The notes under the pieces are model-generated. The model ran no database searches, was not told the DNA's origin, and saw only the letters and a program-made list of their open reading frames with translations. This document shows, one piece after another, positions 16,725 through 25,244 of a DNA stretch of 64,000 bases. This stretch comes from Bacillus sp. N1-1 (GTDB taxonomy: Bacteria; Bacillota; Bacilli; Bacillales; Guptibacillaceae). The position numbers and the translations under genes are program-made. The stretch covers positions 3,224,001 to 3,288,000 of the forward strand of contig NZ_CP046564.1 of NCBI RefSeq assembly GCF_009818105.1, in the 5' to 3' direction. Position 1 is the stretch's first letter. The number at the start of each line of letters is the position of its first letter.

Positions 16725-17540
16725 TTATGGAAAACGTGGGAACTGTTTAAAGTCCGGTTTGCGCTTCTCTTTAAACGAATCGCGTCCTTCTTTCGCTTCT
16801 TCAGTTGTGTAATAAAGAAGCGTTGCATCTCCACCCATTTGTTGAAGTCCTGCAAGACCATCTGTATCAGCATTAAGTGAAGCTTTAAGGAAACGTAAAG
16901 CAGTTGGTGACTTCTCAAGCATTTCCTGCGCCCACTGAACGGTTTCAGCTTCAAGCTGTTCAAGAGGGACAACCGTGTTAACAAGACCCATATCAAGTGC
17001 TTCTTGGGCGTTATATTGACGGCAAAGGTACCAGATCTCACGGGCTTTCTTATGCCCTACGATACGAGCAAGGTATCCAGCGCCGTATCCAGCATCAAAG
17101 CTCCCTACTTTAGGACCTGTTTGTCCAAAAATCGCATTATCAGCAGCAATTGTAAGATCACATACAACGTGTAGAACATGCCCTCCACCAATCGCATATC
17201 CAGAAACCATCGCGATAACCGGTTTAGGGATTACACGAATAAGACGTTGAAGATCTAATACATTTAGACGAGGAATTTCATCATCGCCTACGTATCCACC
17301 ATGCCCTCGAACACTTTGATCTCCGCCAGAACAAAATGCTTTGTCTCCAGCACCTGCAAGAACAATAACCCCAATATTAGAATCGTCTCTCGCAAATGAA
17401 AAAGCTGTAATTAATTCATTAACCGTTCTTGGTGTAAATGCATTGCGCACCTCTGGACGGTTAATTGTAATCTTAGCAATCCCATCATACGTTTCATAAA
17501 GAATATCTTCAAATTCACGTTCAGTCTTCCATTGAATCAT
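16725..17540 (-). CDS. menB: 1,4-Dihydroxy-2-naphthoyl-CoA synthase
   Basis: A 271-residue crotonase-fold enzyme closing the second ring of the naphthoquinone from o-succinylbenzoyl-CoA. Near-identical in visible blocks to Bacillus Men[15 protein letters not shown] (oxyanion region), [24 protein letters not shown], and the end [11 protein letters not shown]. Start ATG 17540 (MIQWKTERE) follows GGAGAATTTCTTA; open frame upstream of it is inside menH and not needed. It lies 31 bases after menH. Identification is very secure. Confidence 0.96.
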   Translation of the reverse strand: MIQWKTEREFEDILYETYDGIAKITINRPEVRNAFTPRTVNELITAFSFARDDSNIGVIVLAGAGDKAFCSGGDQSVRGHGGYVGDDEIPRLNVLDLQRLIRVIPKPVIAMVSGYAIGGGHVLHVVCDLTIAADNAIFGQTGPKVGSFDAGYGAGYLARIVGHKKAREIWYLCRQYNAQEALDMGLVNTVVPLEQLEAETVQWAQEMLEKSPTALRFLKASLNADTDGLAGLQQMGGDATLLYYTTEEAKEGRDSFKEKRKPDFKQFPRFP

Positions 17541-17571
17541 TAAGAAATTCTCCTTTCCTATGTACCAAAAT

Positions 17572-18396
17572 TTACAGATTAGAATCTGCATGCTTTTTTA
17601 GAAAAGCTACTACCATTTTAACAAAGATTTCAGGTTGTTCTACATGAATTTTATGCCCTGCGTCATAAATTTGCACAAAATCAGCTTGAGGGAGTAAATT
17701 TTCCATCTTCTTTCCAATAGAAACGAACTTTTGATCATGCTCCCCTACTAAAAGAAGAACAGGAATTGCTACACTGTCTAACACTTCCCAATAGGACGGC
17801 TGGGCGCCTGTGCCCATTCCAATAAGACTGTTCGCCAGTCCTCTTTCAGTATTGCTCAAACGCTGTTTTCTTATTTCCTCTTTCTTGCGTAAAGGAAGTT
17901 TTTTCTGAGTAGAAAACAAAGGAACGTTTTCCCAAAAATCTACAAAAGATGCCATGCCGCCCTTTTCAATCCGTCTAGCAAGCCGATGATCATTTTGTAT
18001 TCGCTTATCTCTTTCCTCTTTCGTAATAAGTCCTGGTGAGCTACTCTCAAGGATGAGTGTTTTAACACAATCAGGATATTGTACAGTAAACGATAAGGCA
18101 AAACGACCACCCATTGAATAGCCAAGCAAATGGATGTGATCAATGTGAAGAATCTGTAAGAGCTTTTTTAGATAACTTCCCATTGCCTCCATCGTATAGA
18201 GCGCAGGATCATCTGGTTTTCCACTTGCACCATGCCCAATTAAATCTATGGCGATCACTTTATAGTGCGTTGATAGTTTTTTCATTAACGGAGACCAACT
18301 TGCGCTTGACCCTGTAAAGCCGTGCAATAAAAGAAGAGGTTCCCCCTCACCTTCTATTTTAACGTGAAACGGTTGTCCTTCAATTGTGTAAATCAT
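17572..18396 (-). CDS. menH: MenH-type alpha/beta hydrolase (SHCHC synthase)
   Basis: A 274-residue alpha/beta hydrolase. Nucleophile Ser94 in LGYSMGG, oxyanion-hole HGFTGS at residues 25-30, Asp in VGEHD and His in GHKIHVEQP complete the triad. In this operon position (after menD, before menB) the protein corresponds to B. subtilis YtxM/MenH, which removes pyruvate from SEPHCHC to give SHCHC. Overlap with menD is four bases (ATGA), so it is translationally coupled. Confidence 0.93.
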   Translation of the reverse strand: MIYTIEGQPFHVKIEGEGEPLLLLHGFTGSSASWSPLMKKLSTHYKVIAIDLIGHGASGKPDDPALYTMEAMGSYLKKLLQILHIDHIHLLGYSMGGRFALSFTVQYPDCVKTLILESSSPGLITKEERDKRIQNDHRLARRIEKGGMASFVDFWENVPLFSTQKKLPLRKKEEIRKQRLSNTERGLANSLIGMGTGAQPSYWEVLDSVAIPVLLLVGEHDQKFVSIGKKMENLLPQADFVQIYDAGHKIHVEQPEIFVKMVVAFLKKHADSNL

Positions 18397-20126
18397 GATT
18401 TTAGAACCTTCGCTGTTTTGTGTGAAATCTTTGAGAATAACTTCCGATGGAGCATAAGATTTTCATCACGATTGGTCGGGACTTCAATAATGCTAAGTCC
18501 TTTATGCTTCTTGCTTTTCTCAAAAGCTAAGCTAAACTCTTCCCAATTCCCTATGCGATCAAAACTTCCCCCGTAGAGCGCTGCGGTATGCTCGTAATCT
18601 AATCCAAGCGGTGTCCCAAACAGTTGCTCGAAATGTTTCTCCTCCTGATGCTGCGGTAAAAAGGAGAAAATCCCACCCCCATCATTGTTCACAACAACGA
18701 TGGTTAAATTAATTTCATATAACTTTGCTAGAAGGAGACCGTTCATATCATGATAAAAAGAGAGATCACCGATAACCAAAACGCCAGAAGAATAATCGGT
18801 ACTAGCACCCAGAGCAGTTGAAATAATCCCATCAATTCCGTTCGCCCCGCGATTTCCCATAATGGTTGGTCGAGGTCCTTCAGGTAGAAAGAAGTTCTCC
18901 AAATCGCGAATCGGCATACTATTGCCTACAAACAAAAGATCGTCCTTATCCATTAATCGACCTAATTCTCTAAACACATATCCTTCAAAAAGTCCCTCTA
19001 CCTCCAATTCCTCACGAAGCAGGTTAAGAGTGACCTCGTTTAACTCTTTCCACGCTTCTAGCCACTTGTTCTCACAATGTTCAAGCTGCTGTGAAGCAGG
19101 GAGAAGGCTCTTCACAAACTCTACTGGTGAAACATTTGGCATGTCAGAGCTTGAAAGAGTTGGATCTCTCCACCCATTCTCATCTACTACGATATGGAGA
19201 GGACTTTCCACTTTATTAACAAAAAGCGTATAAGCTTTTGATACTGGCATTGCTCCAAAACGAATAATCACATCAGGATAAAGAGAGGAATCTACTTCAC
19301 CTCTTAGAAAAGCATCATATCCTTCAATTAGATTGGAAGAATTCACATGTCGACACATGGACAGAGAATCAGCAAGAACAGGGTACCCTAGTGCTTCTGC
19401 AAGAGCATACAACGGCTCGGCTAATTCTTCATTTTCCTGTGGACCTACAACGATAATTCCCTTCTTATAAGCCAACTTGTCTACATAACGTTTTACTGCT
19501 TTATCGTCTAAAACACGTACATAATCAGTAGATTGTACCCATGGCTCGTGATCATCTCTGCCGTCAGAAAAAAGACCTGAATATGAAAGATCAGGTGTTA
19601 AAGGATCTCTAAATGGAAAATTAAGATGAACAGGTCCAGCCGGTACACTCGAAGAAACAGCTACGGCTCTTGAAGCGGCTGTCCTGATGTATCGCGTCAG
19701 AGATGAGGACGGGAGTGCCATTTCCTTAAACCACTTTGCATAGTCTCCATATAGCTTGATTTGGTCAATCGCCTGTGGCGCGCCATTGTCACGAAGCTCA
19801 TGAGGACGATCGGCCGTTAATACAATCAACGGAACATTGGATTGAGCAGCTTCAATTACTGCAGGATAGTAATTCGCTCCTGCTGTGCCTGAAGAACAAA
19901 GAAGTGCGACCGGTTCATGATGCGATTTGGACATGCCAAGCGCAAAAAAACCAGCAGATCGCTCATCGATATGCATCCAGACTTTTAATAAAGGGTGCTC
20001 GGCCATCATCATAGCAAGCGGGGTAGACCGCGATCCTGGACTAACGACAGCATGTTTTACGCCTGATCGCACAAGCTCATCTACAAACGAACCAACGTAG
20101 CTTGATAATATTTCTTGATCAGTCAT
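18393..20126 (-). CDS. menD: SEPHCHC synthase
   Basis: A 577-residue thiamine diphosphate enzyme joining 2-oxoglutarate to isochorismate with loss of CO2. Motifs: the N-terminal PGSRSTPLA and ERSAGFFALG blocks, TADRPHELR, GNSMPIRD, and the ThDP/Mg site GDLSFYHDMNGL. Start ATG 20126 (MTDQEILSS) is 8 bases after GGGGG; a longer TTG start at 20141 lies inside that site. It overlaps the end of menF by eight bases. Identification is very secure. Confidence 0.95.
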   Translation of the reverse strand: MTDQEILSSYVGSFVDELVRSGVKHAVVSPGSRSTPLAMMMAEHPLLKVWMHIDERSAGFFALGMSKSHHEPVALLCSSGTAGANYYPAVIEAAQSNVPLIVLTADRPHELRDNGAPQAIDQIKLYGDYAKWFKEMALPSSSLTRYIRTAASRAVAVSSSVPAGPVHLNFPFRDPLTPDLSYSGLFSDGRDDHEPWVQSTDYVRVLDDKAVKRYVDKLAYKKGIIVVGPQENEELAEPLYALAEALGYPVLADSLSMCRHVNSSNLIEGYDAFLRGEVDSSLYPDVIIRFGAMPVSKAYTLFVNKVESPLHIVVDENGWRDPTLSSSDMPNVSPVEFVKSLLPASQQLEHCENKWLEAWKELNEVTLNLLREELEVEGLFEGYVFRELGRLMDKDDLLFVGNSMPIRDLENFFLPEGPRPTIMGNRGANGIDGIISTALGASTDYSSGVLVIGDLSFYHDMNGLLLAKLYEINLTIVVVNNDGGGIFSFLPQHQEEKHFEQLFGTPLGLDYEHTAALYGGSFDRIGNWEEFSLAFEKSKKHKGLSIIEVPTNRDENLMLHRKLFSKISHKTAKVLKS

Positions 20127-21522
20127 ATTTTTTACCCCCAAGCGCCGTTAACATCGGTTTAAACTTCATTTTGGTTTCTTCGTATTCACTATCGGGATCT
20201 GAATCTCCTACAATCCCGCATCCTGCATAGAGCGTTGCTTGATCGCCATTTAATAAACCTGAGCGAATCGCAACGGCAAATTCACCATTCCCCTGGTAAT
20301 CAACCCAACCAACAGGCCCAGCATACCAGCCGCGATCGAGATTTTCGATTCGCTTAATCTCTTTAACCGCCTCTATTTGAGGATACCCTCCGAGTGCCGG
20401 GGTGGGGTGTAGCCGTTCAACCATCCGTAGAAGACTTGTTCTTTTGCCAGCCCTCGCTACAACAGGTGTAAACAAGTGTTGAATATGCGGTGTTTTTAAA
20501 ATTTCTGGCGTAGATGGAACCTGAACAAATTCACACTCTTCTTCCATAGCGGTTCGAATCATCTGAACGACTAAATCGTGTTCAATTCGATTTTTTTGAT
20601 CATAAAGCAGTTCTTGTCCAAGAGTCTCATCTTGTTCTTCCGATACCCCCCGTTGAATCGAGCCAGCAAGACACGTTGAATAAACCTGTTGCCCCTCCCT
20701 TTTCACTAACCGTTCAGGTGAGGCGCCAAGAAAACATTTTTCCCCGTATTCGAACGCAAATACATAGCTATCGCTCTGCTGTTCTTTTAAATTTGATAGC
20801 GTTCGTGTAGAAGAGAAAGATTGTGTAGATTTTAGCTTGATTTCTCTAGCAAGAACTACTTTATCCAGCTGCCCTCCTCGTATATTTTCGGCTGCACTTC
20901 TGACAGTTTCTTTCCATTGATCAGGGTTAATTTCTTCTATAGAAAAAGCTTCAACATTCGATGAATATACGGTCGTTATTTTATTTAAAAGGTTGGCATG
21001 TTGCTTTAGAAGTCCTTCCGAAAGTTTCTCCGGATCATCTTCTTCACTCACGACGGCATTAATTGTTAACCACGCCTGATCAAGAGCGGAAGTTAGCATA
21101 ATTTCCGGAAGTACCATACCCCCTTCAGGAAATGAACCCCATTCACCGCTTTCTGGCGCAGAAGGATCAAAAGAAAATCCACCGAGCAGCACAGGTCCGA
21201 CACCTGGACGAGATGGTGCCCCCTCTATAATGGCATCTTCAAGAAAACGCTGCCACTCTTCTTCTATTGTACGAAATCGATCGCGATTGGCTTGGAATTG
21301 GTTCATCCGTCCAAGCCCTACAATCGTCGTATCATTCTCTGGATCAGACCAAAATGTTCGATCATGTTTATAAGTAAACGAACCTGCTGCATAAAAGGAG
21401 AGGGGATCGACAGCAGCTACTGATAGCACCTGACTAACAAGTACAGACGTTCCCCGCTTTTCTGCCTTACTAACACCTTGATGAAGCAGGCTAAATAATT
21501 CTTGATGTTGTAATGTAGACAC
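20119..21522 (-). CDS. menF: Isochorismate synthase
   Basis: A 467-residue chorismate-binding enzyme that converts chorismate to isochorismate, the first step of menaquinone (and siderophore) synthesis. The C-terminal chorismate-binding domain shows RIEHDLVVQMI, HLFTPVVAR, LHPTPALGGYPQ, GWYAGPVGW and CGIVGDSDP, the usual Mg-site and catalytic blocks. GTG start at 21522 with GGGGAG 7 bases upstream. As the first gene of the men operon, it is more likely MenF than a siderophore paralogue (DhbC). A leader of about 60 bases with a small hairpin precedes it. Confidence 0.94.
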   Translation of the reverse strand: MSTLQHQELFSLLHQGVSKAEKRGTSVLVSQVLSVAAVDPLSFYAAGSFTYKHDRTFWSDPENDTTIVGLGRMNQFQANRDRFRTIEEEWQRFLEDAIIEGAPSRPGVGPVLLGGFSFDPSAPESGEWGSFPEGGMVLPEIMLTSALDQAWLTINAVVSEEDDPEKLSEGLLKQHANLLNKITTVYSSNVEAFSIEEINPDQWKETVRSAAENIRGGQLDKVVLAREIKLKSTQSFSSTRTLSNLKEQQSDSYVFAFEYGEKCFLGASPERLVKREGQQVYSTCLAGSIQRGVSEEQDETLGQELLYDQKNRIEHDLVVQMIRTAMEEECEFVQVPSTPEILKTPHIQHLFTPVVARAGKRTSLLRMVERLHPTPALGGYPQIEAVKEIKRIENLDRGWYAGPVGWVDYQGNGEFAVAIRSGLLNGDQATLYAGCGIVGDSDPDSEYEETKMKFKPMLTALGGKKYD

Positions 21523-21559
21523 CGTCTTCTCCCCCCAACTTTCTGTCCATGCAAAAGCA

Positions 21560-21620
21560 GACCGAGTTAGCCTCGGCCACAGTTACTTAAAGGATACACC
21601 TGTGTAGCTAAGACTGTCAA
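21560..21620 (-). promoter_or_regulatory. Candidate men operon promoter and leader hairpin
   Basis: On the minus strand TTGACA (21620-21615), 18 bases, TATCCT (21596-21591). The predicted transcript then carries a short hairpin GGCCGAG-GCTAA-CTCGGTC (21578-21560) without a T-run. The -10 box is weak. Confidence 0.45.
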
Positions 21621-21797
21621 CGAAGCTGTTTCACCGTTTTTATCGCCTTCTTATGTATAGATTCCCTATCTCCTCAAAAAAAATCATTTTAATGCTCCGC
21701 AGATGCCCTTAGCAAAATAATTGATGAGCATACACTGATAAATGTAGACGACGGTAAACCGTTGTTTATACACTTAATTCATAAGGGAGTGTCTTAC

Positions 21798-22076
21798 ATG
21801 TCCAGACACTATTATCATGGTGTTTGTCGTCAGCATATTGGACAATGTGTTGAAATCAAATGTCATGACGGTCAATTGCATAGAGGTCATATAGAAGATG
21901 TTGATGATGAGTTCGTCTACATTCGCCCTTTAAATCGCAATTGTGATGGACCACAACATCCCGAAGGATCAGGAATGTTTTTCTTCGGCGCTTTTGCAGG
22001 CGGCTTTCTTGGAGGACTATTAGGCGTAGGTTTAGGAAGTATCGCGTTTTTTAGGCCATATCCGTACTATTACTAA
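21798..22076 (+). CDS. Small His-rich protein with Sm-like N-terminus and Gly-zipper C-terminus
   Basis: A 92-residue protein of unknown function. Residues 10-46 (CVEIKCHDGQLHRGHIEDVD then DEFVYIRPL) have the beta-strand pattern of Sm/KOW-like small barrels. Residues 57-82 form a glycine-zipper hydrophobic segment (GAFAGGFLGGLLGVGLG). The end is aromatic (FFRPYPYYY). Start ATG 21798 follows AAGGGAGTG; the frame is open further upstream but lacks a better site. The Tyr/His/Gly composition recalls spore-coat or envelope proteins of Bacillus. That link is inference. Confidence 0.7.
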   Translation: MSRHYYHGVCRQHIGQCVEIKCHDGQLHRGHIEDVDDEFVYIRPLNRNCDGPQHPEGSGMFFFGAFAGGFLGGLLGVGLGSIAFFRPYPYYY

Positions 22077-22085
22077 TCACACAAA

Positions 22086-22118
22086 TGCGATCACTAAAAG
22101 GTGATCGTTTTTGTTTTC
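22086..22118 (+). terminator. Terminator
   Basis: CGATCAC-TAAAAG-GTGATCG followed by TTTTTGTTTT. Confidence 0.85.
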
Positions 22119-22310
22119 ACTACTCTTTTCTCTCTTCTTGTAAGAAATCAGGCGAATGTGATGCGAAAGCATGTTATTCGCCTTTTTTCTATTGACAGAG
22201 ACTTCTTGATATTGACAAAAGGATTGACACCCTTTATCCGTTTTTTTAAACTATAATGGTTACAAGGGGATTTTTAAGAAGTTTATTATTTAAGGGAGAG
22301 ACACTATTCT

Positions 22311-23255
22311 ATGGAAGAGCGTATGAACAACAGCAACGATAAGCTGAACAAAGTGACGCCTTCAAAACCAACCTGGCAGGTGTGGTGGCGACTATTAAGA
22401 CCCCACACGTTAACAGCTTCCTTCGTCCCGGTTTTTCTGGGCACAATGCTTGCCCTTCAAAGTCATACATTACATTTTGGATTGTTTATGGCGATGATGA
22501 TCGCTTCTATCCTTATTCAATCAGCAACAAATATGTTTAATGAATACTATGATTTCAAAAGGGGTCTTGATCACGCTGGTAGCGTAGGAATTGGTGGCGC
22601 CATCGTAAGAGATGGAGTTAGTGCAAAAACAGTATTGAATCTTGCTTTTATTTTCTTTGGAGTTGCAATTCTGTTAGGTGTTTACATCTGTATCCTGACG
22701 ACATGGTGGATCGCGGTGATCGGTACAATCTGTATGGCTGCAGGGTACTTCTATACTGGTGGCCCATATCCAATTGCCTATACACCATTTGGGGAAATTG
22801 CCGCTGGCGTCTTTATGGGACTCATTCTTGTCTTACTTTCATTTTTCATTCAGACGGGAGTTATTACATTTGAAAGTATTCTCGTTTCGATCCCCATTTC
22901 CATTCTAGTTGGCGGTATCCTTATGGCAAACAATATTCGCGATCTAGAAGGCGACAAAGAAAAAGGGCGAAAAACACTCGCAATCCTTCTTGGACACGAT
23001 AAAGCAGTGGCCCTATTAGAGTGGATGTTTATCGTTTCTTACCTTTGGGTGGTCGCACTTATCATTACAATTGATTCATCATTGTGGTTGCTGTTAATTA
23101 TTCTAAGCATCCCTAAAGCATTCAAAGCCATTCGCTTGTTTGAAGGGAAAACACAGGCAGCTCAAATGATGCCAGCTATGCAAGCAACGGCTCAAATGCA
23201 TACGCAGTTTGGGCTGCTAATGGCCATTGGTTTATTGCTCGCGTATTTTATTTAA
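22311..23255 (+). CDS. menA: 1,4-Dihydroxy-2-naphthoate prenyltransferase
   Basis: A 314-residue UbiA-family membrane enzyme that attaches the polyprenyl chain to DHNA, giving demethylmenaquinone. Both Asp-rich motifs are present: NEYYDFKRGLD near residues 77-87 and NNIRDLEGDKEKGRKT near 203-218, separated by membrane helices (about eight in all). ATG 22311 follows AAGGGAGAG. It lies apart from and opposite to the men operon, as in B. subtilis. A TATAAT box at 22252-22257 precedes it, but the nearest TTGACA is 22 bases away. A terminator follows. Confidence 0.95.
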   Translation: MEERMNNSNDKLNKVTPSKPTWQVWWRLLRPHTLTASFVPVFLGTMLALQSHTLHFGLFMAMMIASILIQSATNMFNEYYDFKRGLDHAGSVGIGGAIVRDGVSAKTVLNLAFIFFGVAILLGVYICILTTWWIAVIGTICMAAGYFYTGGPYPIAYTPFGEIAAGVFMGLILVLLSFFIQTGVITFESILVSIPISILVGGILMANNIRDLEGDKEKGRKTLAILLGHDKAVALLEWMFIVSYLWVVALIITIDSSLWLLLIILSIPKAFKAIRLFEGKTQAAQMMPAMQATAQMHTQFGLLMAIGLLLAYFI

Positions 23256-23260
23256 TCTAG

Positions 23261-23293
23261 AGTCAGAGACGAATATAGTCTCTGACTTTTTTA
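23261..23293 (+). terminator. menA terminator
   Basis: GTCAGAGAC-GAATATA-GTCTCTGAC followed by TTTTTT. Confidence 0.88.
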
Positions 23294-23349
23294 CGTCGCT
23301 TTAGAGAAGGAAGCACTTTAGCGGGAAGCACTTCTTTTTAATCTATTTA

Positions 23350-23450
23350 GCAGAATTAATTAGATTTTCGCGGAATTATCTCTTAAGATCGCAGAATTAA
23401 TTGGTTTTTCGCGGAAATATTGAGAATTTCGCGGAAATATAGCAAGAACC
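23350..23450. repeat. Five-unit phased array, core GC(A/G)GAA(T/A)TA, 20-bp period
   Basis: Cores start at 23350, 23370, 23391, 23411 and 23431: GCAGAATTA, GCGGAATTA, GCAGAATTA, GCGGAAATA, GCGGAAATA. Periods are 20, 21, 20 and 20 bases. The gaps are AT-rich, mostly ending in TTTC. Imperfect related units (GGAAGCACTT at 23309 and 23324) lie just upstream. The array starts 57 bases after the menA terminator, is non-coding on both strands, and stands on one face of the helix. I know no named element of this form. Confidence 0.75.
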
Positions 23451-23539
23451 AGACATAAAAGGAAAAAAAGCGAGCTTCTTCCCCGCTAATTTTCCCTTTT
23501 TATAGCCAATTGCTCGTGTATACTATAAATAAGTACATA

Positions 23540-23652
23540 GAAAAAAGCGGAAGCGTCCGATTAACCTCAACAAAATCTTGAACCTAAAAAAATTGTCCCG
23601 TGTTCATTTTATTGATGAAGGAATTATAAGTTTGGGCGCGATAGCTGAATTG
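23540..23652. repeat. 119-bp-type repeat, copy 4 (upstream flank of menI)
   Basis: Starts GAAAAAAGCGGAAGCGTCC and ends with GGGCGCGATAGCTGAAT, the counterparts of the end blocks of copies 1 and 2. It also keeps the central GTGTTCATTTTAT stretch of copy 1. Stem pairing is partly decayed. It stops about 10 bases before the ATG of the thioesterase gene, so its right end overlaps the ribosome binding site region. Confidence 0.7.
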
Positions 23653-23662
23653 GAGGAATGAG

Positions 23663-24043
23663 ATGGAATTCGCAAATACAATGCTAGAGGCACTCGGAAT
23701 CAAAGCCATTACACTAACACCTGAAAAAGTCGTTCTTGAAATGCCAGTTGGACCGAGCACTCATCAGCCACTCGGATATCTTCACGGAGGTGCATCCGTT
23801 GCACTTGCAGAGTCAGCCGCAAGCATCGGTGGCACGCTTAACCTTAACTCAGAAAACGAAGCCACTTTCGGAATGGAAATCAACGCCAATCACCTACGTA
23901 GCAAAAAAGACGGCGTTGTCCGAGCCATCGCTGAGCCTATCCACATCGGACGTAGAACAATGGTCTGGGAAATCAACATCGTCGACGAACAAGAAGAACT
24001 AATCTGCATATCCCGCTGCACCCTAGCCGTTAAAAGGTATTAA
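23663..24043 (+). CDS. menI: Hotdog-fold thioesterase, probable 1,4-dihydroxy-2-naphthoyl-CoA hydrolase
   Basis: A 126-residue PaaI/YdiI-type hotdog thioesterase. It resembles E. coli YdiI (MenI) in blocks: QPLGYLHGGASVALAES (catalytic Glu50; His41-Gly42-Gly43), GMEINANHLRS, PIHIGRRTMVWEI. YdiI hydrolyses DHNA-CoA, the step between MenB and MenA. Location 400 bases after menA supports that role, although B. subtilis uses a YuxO homologue elsewhere. ATG 23663 follows TTGGAGGAATGAG. The gene sits exactly between two copies of the 119-bp repeat, the second starting on the base after its stop codon. Other acyl-CoA substrates remain possible. Confidence 0.82.
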   Translation: MEFANTMLEALGIKAITLTPEKVVLEMPVGPSTHQPLGYLHGGASVALAESAASIGGTLNLNSENEATFGMEINANHLRSKKDGVVRAIAEPIHIGRRTMVWEINIVDEQEELICISRCTLAVKRY

Positions 24044-24161
24044 GAAAAGCGGAGACGAGCGTTCAGAAACGGAGATATTGGAACTCTTGAACTAGAACAC
24101 GTCCTTTGTGTTCTGGTGAAAAAGTGAAGTGACCAAGTGTCTGCCACTCGCAGTTAAACAC
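24044..24161. repeat. 119-bp-type repeat, copy 5 (downstream flank of menI)
   Basis: Starts GAAAAGCGGAGACGAGCG one base after the menI stop codon and ends GCAGTTAAACAC, 118 bases long. It keeps the apical hairpin GAACAC (24095-24100) / GTGTTC (24108-24113), as in copy 1. Its left half is nearly the same as truncated copy 3 at 1000. Confidence 0.8.
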
Positions 24162-24187
24162 CACTACTCTCACTAAACCATAGAACC

Positions 24188-24220
24188 TAAAAAGAATCCC
24201 GTCACTATTGACGGGATTTC
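24188..24220 (-). terminator. Terminator overlapping the zinc-ribbon gene stop codon
   Basis: On the minus strand AATCCCGTCA-ATAG-TGACGGGATT followed by CTTTTTAGG; the TAG stop lies in the loop. Confidence 0.75.
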
Positions 24221-24363
24221 TGTTCTATTTTTCGTTCACCAATTTCTCGATAATCTTCATGATACGTGTCTGAAATCGCATAATGACATTCATCGCACAC
24301 CATCCTTCTTCTTTCCCACGGGAAGAGCAATTCTTTCTCACAGTAAATACATCCGTGATTCAA
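24205..24363 (-). CDS. Zinc-ribbon-like small protein
   Basis: A 52-residue protein with two CxxC pairs (CIYC at residues 5-8 and CDEC at 28-31), a basic RRR segment between them, and an acidic helical tail (EDYREIGERK). The pattern is that of a small zinc ribbon. TTG start at 24363 with GGGGTGAT 5-6 bases upstream; no ATG is available before the first Cys. Its stop codon lies in the loop of its own terminator. Function unknown. Confidence 0.72.
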   Translation of the reverse strand: MNHGCIYCEKELLFPWERRRMVCDECHYAISDTYHEDYREIGERKIEQKSRQ

Positions 24364-24437
24364 TTAGATCACCCCCCTTTTAGATTATGACGAATCAGTA
24401 TGTCTAAGACCTAAAAGCCAGGAAAGGAGAACCTAAC

Positions 24438-25154
24438 TTGACATATAAACTAGTGCCTTATCTTTTAATATTACTCTTTTTATCTGCCTGTTCTTTCAGC
24501 ACTTCCAATAACGAAATTCCTGAAAATACAATTCCAGCAACAGTGGATCGGGTCGTAGATGGTGACACTCTAAAAGTAACCCTAGAAGAGCGAGAAGAAA
24601 CAATCAGACTTCTACTTGTCGATACACCTGAAACGAAGCATCCTAGTAAACCTGTCCAACCATTTGGACCTGAAGCATCAGATTTTGCAAAGAACCAACT
24701 TGAAGGAAAGAAGGTTGGAATCGAAATCGATGTTTCAGAACGTGATAAGTACGGCAGACTTCTTGCATACGTATGGATCGGTGATCAAATGTTCAACGAA
24801 ATGCTTCTTGAAGAAGGGCTAGCGAGGGTCGCATACATTTATCAACCAAACGTAAAATATGTTGATCACTTTCAGAAAATACAGCGACAAGCTCAAGAAG
24901 AAGGGAAAGGCATTTGGAGCATAGAAGACTATGTTCAGGATGAAGGGTTTGACGAAGAACCAGAAACAAATGATTCTCCCACTGAAGAAAAATCCTCTTC
25001 CGACGGGTGCCAAATAAAAGGAAATATAAATTCAAAAGGCGAAAAAATTTATCATGTTCCTGAGGGATCCTACTACGAAATGACCAAAGCAGAAGAAATG
25101 TTTTGTACGAAAAACGAAGCAGAGGAAGCTGGTTTCCGTCCATCTTCCAGGTAA
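24438..25154 (+). CDS. Thermonuclease-like secreted lipoprotein with C-terminal cysteine module
   Basis: A 238-residue secreted protein. Lipobox LSAC gives lipid-anchored Cys18. A staphylococcal-nuclease domain follows (residues 33-165): DRVVDGDTL, RLLLVDTPE and SERDKYGRLLAYVW hold the usual Asp, Arg and Glu active-site residues. After an acidic linker (165-190), the C-terminal ~50 residues (GCQIKGNINSKGEKIYH, with a second Cys near FCTKNEAEEAGFR) form the small module often added to such nucleases. TTG start at 24438 after AAAGGAGA. Likely role: extracellular nucleic acid degradation, as for B. subtilis YncB. Confidence 0.88.
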   Translation: MTYKLVPYLLILLFLSACSFSTSNNEIPENTIPATVDRVVDGDTLKVTLEEREETIRLLLVDTPETKHPSKPVQPFGPEASDFAKNQLEGKKVGIEIDVSERDKYGRLLAYVWIGDQMFNEMLLEEGLARVAYIYQPNVKYVDHFQKIQRQAQEEGKGIWSIEDYVQDEGFDEEPETNDSPTEEKSSSDGCQIKGNINSKGEKIYHVPEGSYYEMTKAEEMFCTKNEAEEAGFRPSSR

Positions 25155-25244
25155 TAGTCTGCATCACGCTTTCTCTCTCTTTAAACAAACACACATAATT
25201 TGTTACCTTCTGTACCATCATAGGCTAGAGGAGGTAGCGAAACG

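Noticed and set aside
22212..22257. TTGACA/TATAAT promoter for menA
   Set aside because: The TTGACA boxes at 22212 and 22224 are 34 and 22 bases from TATAAT, too far for a standard SigA promoter; only the -10 box is noted.
23350..23450. CRISPR-like array of short repeats
   Set aside because: The full unit is only ~20 bp with 9-base cores and no room for spacers; there are no cas genes. The same holds for 40940-41039.
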